In this document: one piece after another, positions 8,994 through 17,340 of the stretch
Layout: each line of letters opens with the position of its first letter
Position numbering within the stretch: position 1 is the stretch's first letter
Assembly: GCA_024196135.1 (NCBI GenBank)
Contig: JAMQCK010000631.1
Coordinates: forward strand, 1-18,763
DNA length: 18,763 nt
From: Pleurotus ostreatus/Saccharomyces cerevisiae fusant
Taxonomy: Eukaryota > Opisthokonta
Reading direction: 5' to 3'
Notes under the pieces: model-generated
What the model saw: the letters and a program-made list of their open reading frames with translations, nothing else
Told to the model about the DNA's origin: nothing
Databases searched by the model: none
Position numbers and translations under genes: made by a program

Positions 8994-9600
8994 GATGAAG
9001 GTGAGACTTTCCCAACTTCGAGCAGGCTAGCGCTGATCTAGCCTTGATGCCCGATGAGGAAGAATCAGCAAGGGCCGGATGAGAAGAATACTGATGACCA
9101 CAGAGCGGTGATGACCTCAGCACCGGCGGTGAAATTCAACTTGAGTTCTGGGCAGGCCATTGGTTCGATCCGAATGAGGGAAATTAACGGAAGGAAATTC
9201 GTTTTGCCACCGCGCCAGCTCACGATCGTGGCGCCCACGGATGAATTACCAAGATTTTCTCGACCGCCTTGTCCCGCTCGTCGGAGTTCATGGAGGCAGT
9301 GGACAGCGGAAGGAGTTGAACATTCCTTTGGACGGCTGGGGCGCTGGCTGCGCTGGAGAGAAAGTCTCGGGAAAATGAGGCGTGACGTCAAAGATCACGT
9401 TGTTAACAACGTGCTGATATTCCCACGGTTGAACTTTTGATTGCCCAGCAAAACCAGGCCACTTGCCATATTTACGAGTAGAAATCCGGGGCAATTACTG
9501 CCTCATTATTCTCGTCTCAAGGATGGGTTGTACAACTAGTCAACTCAAAACCGAAAGGCCCCTGTCAATGTCATGGAAGCGCACGAGCGCTAACAAGCAA
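8994..9600 (-). promoter_or_regulatory. Upstream region of the dehydrogenase gene
   Basis: Gene-free DNA reading away from the dehydrogenase start. The open frames here (9054-9440 plus, 9065-9391 minus) overlap each other and show no family resemblance. The notable structure is the CRE plus palindrome cluster at 9383-9413, described separately. GTTGTACAAC at about 9525 is another short palindrome. Confidence 0.45.
9383..9413. promoter_or_regulatory. CRE octamer next to 18-bp perfect palindrome
   Basis: TGACGTCA at 9383-9390 is the full palindromic CRE/ATF octamer recognised by bZIP factors. Five bases later, 9396-9413 is a perfect 18-bp palindrome (CACGTTGTT/AACAACGTG). The pair is about 390-420 bp upstream of the dehydrogenase start. 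The symmetry is seen directly; binding by dimeric factors is inferred. Confidence 0.55.
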
Positions 9601-10040
9601 TAAGCACGTTAAGTGAAGCCCCTAACTTACCCTTGCTACGTTCCGTCAGTTCCGCAACCGGCGACGCTTCTCGCATACCAGACCATATCAGCAAGAAGAC
9701 CTATCTATCATTCTTGCCCGTCGATCCCGCTATCGCAATCGCCACTTTCTGAAGCGTCATACACCAGCGCACTTCCAAACATCTATGAACCTCCGGCCTG
9801 CATCCAATCATCTACTACGCCCGCGTGGCGATCGTCATCCCTCCGGTCGCCACCGATCGACGACAGCTCGTTATCCGTCGATGTGAGCTGGTTTCCCTTC
9901 CTCGCACTGATGGTGGCGCTCCTTCAGCCTCCTTGACGATAAGCCTCCGACGAGACAACGCCTCGCTCAGACACATGTTCGAAAACTTAGCGACACGTAT
10001 CTGAAGCTCCGAGCCGCATTAGGGAGGGTTTGAGGTGGCA
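9601..10040. other. Gene-free stretch with one weak spliced ORF candidate
   Basis: No recognisable gene. There is an intron-like element at 9883-9927 (GTGAGC donor, CACTGATG branch-like, CCTTCAG acceptor) that would join two small open frames into a 67-residue peptide; see the findings. The long unspliced frame on the plus strand (9613-9936) is pyrimidine-rich and low in complexity. Confidence 0.4.
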
Positions 10041-10481
10041 GCTCTGATTGTTGTCCGTTCGATGGTTATGCCAACAAATTGCTATCATTGTCAGGTATAG
10101 AGTGGGTGGAGGCAGTCGGGATAGCACGCGTCGAGTCGCCACGAGCCCTCCCGTTGTCTTCGAGCTCTCGCAAGACCGGAAGGGAGGACGTCTCGAGGAA
10201 CCACTTCGACGAACAGATTTCCGCTCCTGCTACTCGAGTCTCGCGCTGACTTCACCTACCCAGAGATTCGTTATAATCAAGGACACGAGCGGACCGTTTG
10301 GTCGACGAAGCCGCACCGCCGAGTCAAGTGCCAAACGGAAAGACGTACAAGCCGGCGGCAACGTGTACAGTAAACCCTTAAGCACAGGACCAGAGCAAGA
10401 CAGGCGGGTCAACAAAAGCGCCAAACGACAGCGCGGACTTGCACGAACTTGTCAGAGTCGCAGCGGCGCTCGTCAATCCAG

Positions 10482-10529
10482 CTGCGAAGCGTTAACCTAG
10501 GTGCGAAGCGTCAACCTAGCTGCGAAGGG
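10482..10529. repeat. 19-bp tandem repeat, about 2.5 copies
   Basis: Copies begin at 10482, 10501 and 10520 (the last partial). The unit is (C/G)TGCGAAGCGT(T/C)AACCTAG; the first two copies differ at two positions. The preceding GCGCTCGTCAATCCAG (10466-10481) resembles a decayed earlier copy. Function unknown. Confidence 0.75.
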
Positions 10530-11719
10530 AGGATCCGAGGTTTAGACGCGCTTCGCCACCGGGGTGGAGGCGCGTCGAGGGACGTAAGATCTGTGCATCG
10601 TGGGGGTTCGAGGTCGAGTCGTACGAGTGAAGTAAAGCCGGCGAAAGCCTAGTGGCAACAAAGCGCGACGAAGAAGGTCGACTGAGGACAGCGCGGTTGA
10701 TAATAGCAGGCGAGCGAGAGTGCCTACAATCCTGACGAAGGGCGGAGGAGTAACCGAGCGCGCTTGAGACCGAAATATGCAGATATTCATCTGCCGTACG
10801 AGAGTAAATGCGCCGTCGCGCCAGAAGAAAGATGCTTGCGCAGGACGAAGAGGGACGTTGCTACGAGGGGGATGCCACGATTGGCTCTCAAATAGACTTG
10901 GGGATCACCTGAGCGGTCTGCCTGCCACGAAGGCGCCTCACCTCTCACGAATTTGGTCCCGGAGGACGTCGAATACCAGGAAGGAGGCCTCGAGGGGTCA
11001 CTGGAGGTCAGGTGTAGCCGACGACAAGTCAAACGCGACTACGAGAGGGTCAGGCGCGCCGCCGCGTGCCATCGATTGAATCCGTACGCGTACTTCCTGG
11101 GGATATTGCGCTCTATTGCGCCACGAGGTGGTATGCCGGATGAGGATAGACGCTAGCGGAGGGGGATCAAGAGAGACGAGCCCTTCGGAGGGAGTAGGCT
11201 AGCGACGAGCGAGGGATCCAAGACGTCCTTGTATTGAAAGCCACAGAGAGAAAGCACTGGAAGCCCTTCGGAGTTGCGTACTCAAAGGTCTCGGCAGCGA
11301 TACTTCCCATCCGCTGTCAATGGTCTTTCCCATCCAAAGAAGGTGAGATGACGGCTCCCCAGATATCTTCCGCTCACGGAGGAACACGGAAATGGACGTC
11401 GACGATAGACAAGCATCTCTCCGAGTCTCCATGTTCATCACCACGGGGCGACCTTCCTCTTCGCGCGGAATGTTCGCGCGTTCCTCGCGAAGCAGGGTCT
11501 CCCTGGAATGACCGACCCGGTATGATGAGACGAGGGCCCCTGCAGGCCTGCGATGACGAGGGCGGCTGGGAAGTTGCGATGATCAGAATGCGCAGAACGT
11601 GCAGGGCGCGGAGTACAATGGACGCCGGGCGGTGATTGGCGCGCCAGGGCTCTGATGGGCGAGAGCACAGGCGTGGGAAGCCGACAATACGCACGCGGCA
11701 TCCCGTCCGGCGGCATTCT

Positions 11720-11765
11720 CCACGTGCGGTTCGCTTGCTTGCTTGCCTCTTTGGGCCGCACGTGG
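11720..11765. promoter_or_regulatory. Inverted pair of CACGTG E-boxes
   Basis: CCACGTGCGG at 11720-11729 and its exact reverse complement CCGCACGTGG at 11756-11765 flank 26 bp that includes a (CTTG) run. Each arm contains a CACGTG site, the core expected for a class-B bHLH dimer. The pair is about 3.1 kb upstream of the bHLH start codon. Function inferred. Confidence 0.45.
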
Positions 11766-12676
11766 CTCACGGGCTCAGAACAATGGGATCCTCCGAATCG
11801 GGCAAGTGCTTTGTGCGGCGCCGACTCGTCCGCGGCTGAGCGATTCTGGGGAATCACTCGAACTTCGCGCAGGGAATCACGGTCCTCACTCTCCTTGCCG
11901 GTACACGACTTGCGACTTGCGATACGCCCGGACGTCTCACGGATGCCTTCGCTTCCGGGCTTACTACAGGCACGGAGGGACAGGGAATCAGAGGGGATCG
12001 CGCTAGTCGTTGTTTGGCGGGAGCTGTACTGGAGAAGCATCCCCGGGTGATGGAGGGCATTGAAGGGCAGTGGCCATGGGAGTTGCGCCCAATCCGAGAT
12101 GAAGCAGTGGCCGGCGTACTCGGGCACCGCCTCGCTTAGCTATGGGCTCACAGCACGGAATAAACATTTGTATCGTCGAAGGACGCGTCTGCATCACTGA
12201 CAGTGTTCTGCCGCAGACCTGACAGACAGCTCGCCCTGTACTATCCCGCTTGACCGTGGAATTAGCGCAGTAATAGAGTGGGTTGAGGCGGCCCGGGCAC
12301 GTACCGCGCGTAGTGCGCCCGGAGAAGTAGGAGGACTAGCGGAGAAAAGGCATCGACAGTGTGTATTGACGAGCGCGCCGGACTAGCCGCAGAATGGGTG
12401 TCGGTAACCGCAGATTAGCTGACGGTAGGACAGTGTTGACATGGGCTGTCGAGTATTACGCGCCAATGCGCCGGAAGGTGATGGGCCTACTACATCAGGG
12501 CGGTGTTGAATCGAGAAGAGACAGGAAGACCGGGAAAAGGGCATCAGTGAAGATGAATCAGACGACGGGTCAGTTTGCGAGTGCCTATGACCACGAACAC
12601 CTGAGCGGGGCGGCGGTGGGGCGGTAGAGCGCGAGACGCGGGTAGCGGGAGATCGACCGCGAGTCGAAAGCGGTTG

Positions 12677-12841
12677 ATTGGTAGGCTGAGATAGATGGGC
12701 ACGAGCGCAGCGCACGAGACGTATGAGACTGCAAACTTTTGTTGTCAGGTAGGCGGGAGACTCAGAACCTGTCCAATCAAAGCAGGATCGCCCAATCAGC
12801 GACGGATGGTTAGACGGTATTGGTATGCGAGAGTGGATTGG
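12677..12841. promoter_or_regulatory. Cluster of five CCAAT/ATTGG boxes
   Basis: ATTGG at 12677, CCAAT at 12773 and 12792, ATTGG at 12819 and 12837. The last two belong to an 11-bp direct repeat, ATTGGTATGCG, at 12819-12829 and 12837-12847. CCAAT is the core for the fungal HAP/NF-Y complex. Position is about 2.0-2.2 kb upstream of the bHLH start; the target gene is not certain. Confidence 0.4.
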
Positions 12842-13800
12842 TATGCGGGGAATCAAGTTATCCTACGCAGACGCTCGGGGGCCGCAATTGCCTGACTCCA
12901 CTTTGCGGCGGCGGCCAGAGACGTGATGGAGGTCTAAACCGTGTAGATACACCGAGGTTATCCGCTTGTAGAGGTCGCCAGCGAAATGCAGGACGGAAAA
13001 TCTGAAGAAGTAAGGTCCTGCGTCCAGCTGAGCAGGTCTTGTGAGTGATGTCGAACTGGTCGGAGCAAAATGCGTCTATACGGAGCAACAGCCGCCTATA
13101 CCCAGTCCCTACCGAAAGTGTGGAGTCTGTTATTGCGCAATAGAGTCGCGGATATGAAGAGCAAGGAACGGCCCAAACTCTCGCAAAGTGGGAGGATGAC
13201 GCGTGAGGGCTTTCGTGAGCGGCTCGGCAGGCGGACGTCCTGCGGACGAGGAAGACGAGGGCCTGAATACGCGGGCGGACGAGCCTGCGACCAGCGATAT
13301 CGCAATCGGACGACGGATAGACGATAAGAAGAGAAAGATCTGCAGACCGGGGAGTGGTACGCGTAGCAGTGGCCGTGAGACGGAGGGCGCGTGCGGGCGC
13401 AAGACCCTGGCGAGACCAAGGGCGCAGCCGACATCAACGTCGATGTTGGTGGCGGTTTAGGGGGGAGCCTGAGCAATATACGCGCGCCGCTGAGCACCTT
13501 CCGAAACACTGGCGCTGGCAGCGGGAGGAACGCGGGAGAGAAGCTCGAGACATGGGAAACGGCGTACGCGGGAGGTGGTTGATAGGGAGGGACTGGACAA
13601 GGGGAGGGGCCGAGAACGGGCTTGGGGGGACGCTGAGATGGAGGCGAGCGACCCGGAAATCTGCAGATCTGGCTGGACCTGGGCAAGGAGCGATGGAAAC
13701 GGTGACGATTCGGTCTGACTTTGAGCGTCGGGATCTGTGACTCCCGAACCCAAACCGGTCGATGGGTACGAGGGACGGGACGGCGGGACCTAATCAGGTA

Positions 13801-14850
13801 GTCACGGCTCTGCGGCTGTGGTTGCAGCAATGCAAGCCTCCCTCTCCTCCTCCTGGGCTCTCTGCAGCTCTTCAAGCGCAGAGATGACCCAGCAGGACCA
13901 CCAGCACCCATCGGACGCGTCATGGAAGCAGCGGACGAACGTCGTGCCAGCTCAGCGCAGATTGATCAACGCCGGACCAGTTCGCGCTCTATTTGGCCGT
14001 GCTTGGCAGCCGTTGCCCGGCGCTCGGCTGAAGGGCGGCCGGACGCCGAGATTACAAATAGTGGGAAGGGAGGAAGATACGATTTGGCCTTTCCCCCCAC
14101 CGTCGTTGTTGTCGTATGCGCTGAGCCGTCCCCGGACGTTCTCCAACCCCCTCCCCCTTTCGTCCCCTCACCTCCGCCACCCCTGCCCAATCAAGGATAC
14201 CGCCTGGAGTGCGTACTTCCCCCCGTGCCCGTCCCCCTTACTGCCACTTCGACGCATATCCCACTTTTTACGCGGTGGCGAGAGGTGCAGCAGAAGTAAA
14301 GACACGCAGGACTCGAGGGCAAGGATCAGGGGCTTTGGCTAACAGCTGGACGGACGAGATTCGCGCAATAACTGCACGACGCGTACGCTGATAAGCATTA
14401 TCGCACGGAGTCTGCGAGCTGGCAGCCTCCTGCATCCGAGCTCTTTGCGATCCAAGAGCCTTTGCTGCACCTTTCGTCTCCCTTGCTCCCTGCGAATGTC
14501 TTTGTGATGACTGCGATACTAACGGCCATCTTAGATCTCGCGACCCCTGACGGCCTCATACTACCCGCCCACCCCCCAAACGAAAGGATAAACACCGAAC
14601 GCTTGAGCTCTGCTCGCGGACCAATCTTCGCCTTATCTCATTGAGACGTACGCGCCTACTCCCTCTCACCTTTTGCTGTATTGACGTCTGCCCTAGTACC
14701 TCATCCTCCTCAACCAACCCTCTCCCAAGTTTGCGCTTCCGCTTGAGTAATCGCGTGGCCCTACTTGTTCCGCCTATCCCCCCTTCCTTCAGCAAATCGA
14801 CACCGACATCCCTTTTCACCTCCACGACCGCTGTTTGCATAGAATCCGCC
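13801..14850 (+). promoter_or_regulatory. Proximal promoter and pyrimidine-rich leader of bHLH gene
   Basis: From about 14.05 kb to the bHLH ATG the plus strand is rich in C and T (in 14161-14220, 28 C and 11 G), typical of fungal promoter and 5' leader DNA. CT-rich blocks at about 14690-14830 are the likeliest transcription-start zone. A CCAAT box lies near 14186. Two small upstream ORFs lie at 14496-14644. Plus-strand frames here (13818-14342, 13922-14299) show no domains and I do not call them genes. Confidence 0.5.
14496..14644 (+). other. Two upstream ORFs with TGATG overlap in bHLH leader
   Basis: uORF1 (14496-14507) encodes Met-Ser-Leu and stops at TGA, whose A is also the first base of the ATG of uORF2 (14507-14644, 45 residues, starting MTAILTAILDLATPDG). 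If the bHLH mRNA starts upstream of 14496, both would be translated before the main start at 14851 and could lower or condition its translation. The transcription start is not known. Confidence 0.35.
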
Positions 14851-16283
14851 ATGTCCTCAAACTCCGGCCCCAACTCCCCCTCCAGCTCCGACGAGTCTCT
14901 GCCGCCCCAGACTCCGGTCTCCCCGCAGATGACCGCGACTGCCCAGTACGAAAAGCGCAAGGCGTCGCGCCGCTCCAACACTGCCGAGCGTCGTGCCACT
15001 CACAATGCCGTCGAGCGCCAGCGTCGCGAGACCCTCAACGGACGCTTCCTCGACCTTGCCGGTCTGCTCCCCAACCTCTCGCAGATTCGTCGTCCCTCCA
15101 AGTCCGCTATCGTCAACAGCTCCATCGCGCACATTACCGCGGCGCGCCGCCACCGCCTTCTTGCTGCCCGCGAGCTTCGCCTGCTCAAGCTCGAAGCCGA
15201 TGCGCTCCGCCGCGAGCTGAACGAGTGGCGCCATCGCCAGAACCTCCCGACCGTTGAGGAGCCTCCCCGCTCCGAGGCCTTCCACATGGTCCTCAGCGGC
15301 GAGCTCGAGGTCATTCCCGAGGCTATCGACGACGAGGCCGACGACGATGAGTACTTTGAGCAGCAGCCCATGCAGCCGATCCAGCGCGGCCCCGATCCTC
15401 GCGACATCGCTCGTCTTACTACCGAGTACCATAACGCCCGCGACATGCGCCAGCTCCAGGCGCAGCAGCTCGAGCACGCCCAGCGTCTGGCCATGCTTAA
15501 GGCCGGTATGCTCAAGGACAGCAAGAGGTACGCTGCATAATTGCGTGCTTCGCAAGCTCCGGCTCATGATCTTCCAGCATGTACGCCAACCCGATGATCG
15601 CCTCTCCGTCCATGCCTCAGTACGAGCACCCGCATGGGTTCGACCTCAACCCGATGCAGCAGACCTTCCTCCCGCAAGAGGTGAGTTGCACATGATTCTA
15701 CTTCTACTTCTTCGCGTGGCACATATGGGCTATCTATCCCCTTTTCGTACTTCCCCTTGGTGGACCACATGCAACCTCCACCGATCTGAACCACCACACT
15801 GTTCGCGAACATCACCTCTATTATCCCCGACCCCCTTCTCTTTCTGATAGACCTGATCGCTAACATGAAACGCTGCAGCATGGCGGTTTCAATAACTTTG
15901 CTGACAAGATGTTCGATAACAACATGAACTTCGGGGACGCCGTGGAGGCGAAGCTGTTTGCCAGTGCGTGCGGCTGAAATTCGTCGTGTATAGCGTGATC
16001 TGACTCTCACGCAGACAGCGAGCCCCCGGCCTTCCTCGGCCAGATGCAGCGTCAGATGTCCTACGGCAGCGGACGTGGTGATGAGGATGCCATCTCTATT
16101 GGTTCCCGTGGCTCGAGCTCTGGCTCGCCCGTCACCAACGAGTTTCACATGGGCAACCGCGGCAGCTTTGAGGGCGCGCGTCGCCTCAGCATCAACACCA
16201 GCCTGAGCGGCTACAACGGCATGAACGGCGCCAACACCGGCATGGTCGGCGGGCGCGGCGATGGGCTTTACTCGATGATCTAA
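14851..16283 (+). CDS. bHLH transcription factor, class-B E-box type
   Basis: Four exons: 14851-15527, 15578-15680, 15879-15963, 16015-16283; 377 residues. The ATG at 14851 lies in a GCCATG context, the first Met in a frame that is open but Met-less upstream. N-terminus Ser/Pro-rich. bHLH domain at about residues 47-103: basic region HNAVERQRR, in which H51, E55 and R59 match the His5-Glu9-Arg13 triad that selects CACGTG; helix 1 ETLNGRFLDLAGLLPNL; loop with RRPSKS; helix 2 AIVNSSIAHITAARRH. It runs into a charged helix with Leu spacing (104, 111/112, 119, 123) that may act as a short zipper. An acidic block (DDEADDDEYFEQQ) and Gln-rich stretch follow; the C-terminus is Gly/Asn/Met/Ser-rich, disordered. 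Nuclear DNA-binding regulator, likely dimeric; targets unknown. Intron 2 (198 bp) is the longest in the window. Confidence 0.92.
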
Positions 16284-17340
16284 GCCTACGCCCGTATACG
16301 GCGTCGACAACATCGTCGACGCGGGCGTCATCCATTTGATGCCTCGTATGCGCCGCCCCTTTTCCACCAATGCCCTGTGTATCCCTATGCGCCAGTTCTA
16401 TGCCCTAACCATATACCCGCTCGCTGCGTTATGGCTGTCTCGTTTCCTCGTTTCTCTTGCCTCGTCTCTGCCTATAATCGCCTCGCTGCTCGTCCGTCGG
16501 GCTGTTTATCGGTTTTCTTGTCGTTGCCGCCGCTCGCGGAGGGCCTCGTCGAACACCCATCATCTGCTCGCCGTCGTCGTTCGCCACCGCCACGGAATGG
16601 ACACTACTGCTCTCACCCTCCCCGCTCTGTTGCCTTGCCTGGGTCTCCGTTAATGCTCGCGCCGCAAGGCGCGTCCGTTCCTTCTACATACAAATGTAAT
16701 GACCCCGACGAATGTATTACCCCGCTGTATTACCATCACCTCCGCCGTCCCATTCCCTCCGCCCCTGCTCTGCTGCCGCCACCCGCTACTCCCGCGGCAG
16801 CACCTCGCTACGAGGTGCGCTGGCCTAGTTCGGCGCACCCCCATCGACGTCTAGTGCGTCACCACCTCACTCGCGGCGTACACATTCCACGCCGCGCGGC
16901 CTGGCTACTCGCATTACTCAGCCTCGCCGCCCACCCTTCCTCATCTCTACCTCGCATCCGAACTACCCACGTACCTACTCACCTACCACCTACCACCCGC
17001 GAACACCGTACCACCACCTCCACGCTCGTTTACCCGCCCTATCTATCGCTCCTTGTGCTCCTACCTAGTACTATACTGTGCTACTATTTATCTTATGGGA
17101 CTGCGTCGACATACAGCGAGGACGCTCGTCGTCGGGGTTGGGATGCGGACACGTCTTTGTCGCGTCGTCGTCGTAGCTACCTTGCGGCCGACTGACTGAC
17201 TTACCTGCTACCTAGTTTCCTCGCCGAGCTTGTGTATATAGCTGCTCTCTGTATGGGTATCGCCGTTGGCTGCTTCTCTGTCTGTACTGGCTGCGCTGAG
17301 GAGGCGGCCTGTGGAACGTAGACGTATAAAATAGATAATT
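16284..17340 (+). other. Probable long 3' UTR of the bHLH gene
   Basis: About 1.05 kb of C/T-rich DNA directly after the bHLH stop, with short CTAC/CACC-type runs near 16960-17010. A long open frame (16377-17195) spans most of it, but the strand is poor in stop codons and the translation is Pro/Ser/Arg/Leu-rich without domains, so I do not call it a gene. GTATAAAATAGATAATT near 17324-17340 could be a 3'-end signal or a TATA box. UTR status is inferred. Confidence 0.45.
17233..17240 (+). promoter_or_regulatory. Pumilio-type element (TGTATATA)
   Basis: An exact match to the UGUANAUA consensus bound by PUF-family proteins, in the sense orientation, about 950 bp after the bHLH stop. It is meaningful only if the bHLH transcript extends this far. 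An 8-mer can occur by chance. Confidence 0.3.

Larger units (their letters stand above)
10041..13800. other. 3.8-kb purine-rich gene desert
   Basis: I see no convincing gene, RNA gene or transposon protein here on either strand. The plus strand is rich in G and A (in 13561-13620, 33 of 60 bases are G and 8 are C). The complement is therefore poor in stop codons, which explains long minus-strand frames such as 13096-13923 and 11438-12127; their translations are Pro/Ser/Arg-rich without domains. It contains the 19-bp tandem repeat, the E-box pair and the CCAAT cluster listed separately. It may be an extended regulatory region of the bHLH gene, a non-coding transcript, or decayed mobile DNA; the sequence alone does not decide. 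Confidence 0.5.

Noticed and set aside
9155..9180. GGTTCGATCC, like a tRNA T-loop/B box
   Set aside because: The T-stem has a mismatch and no acceptor stem, D-arm or A box could be placed upstream.
11438..12127. 229-residue minus-strand open frame
   Set aside because: Same composition effect; no domain or splice signature, and overlapping frames are also open on the plus strand.
10041..13800. Possible transposon
   Set aside because: No transposase, reverse transcriptase or integrase fragments, no long terminal or inverted repeats and no target-site duplications were recognised by eye. A decayed non-autonomous element cannot be excluded without a repeat search.
13096..13923. 275-residue minus-strand open frame
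   Set aside because: It lies in a pyrimidine-rich strand where stop codons are scarce. The translation is Pro/Ser/Arg-rich without any domain, and overlapping frames on the other strand are equally open.
14504..14550. GTGATGA...CTGA, like C/D-box snoRNA boxes
   Set aside because: Spacing of about 40 nt is short, no C'/D' boxes or terminal stem were found, and the boxes are common by chance.
16377..17195. 272-residue plus-strand open frame after the bHLH
   Set aside because: C/T-rich DNA directly after a stop codon, Pro/Ser/Arg/Leu-rich translation, no family resemblance; better read as 3' UTR.
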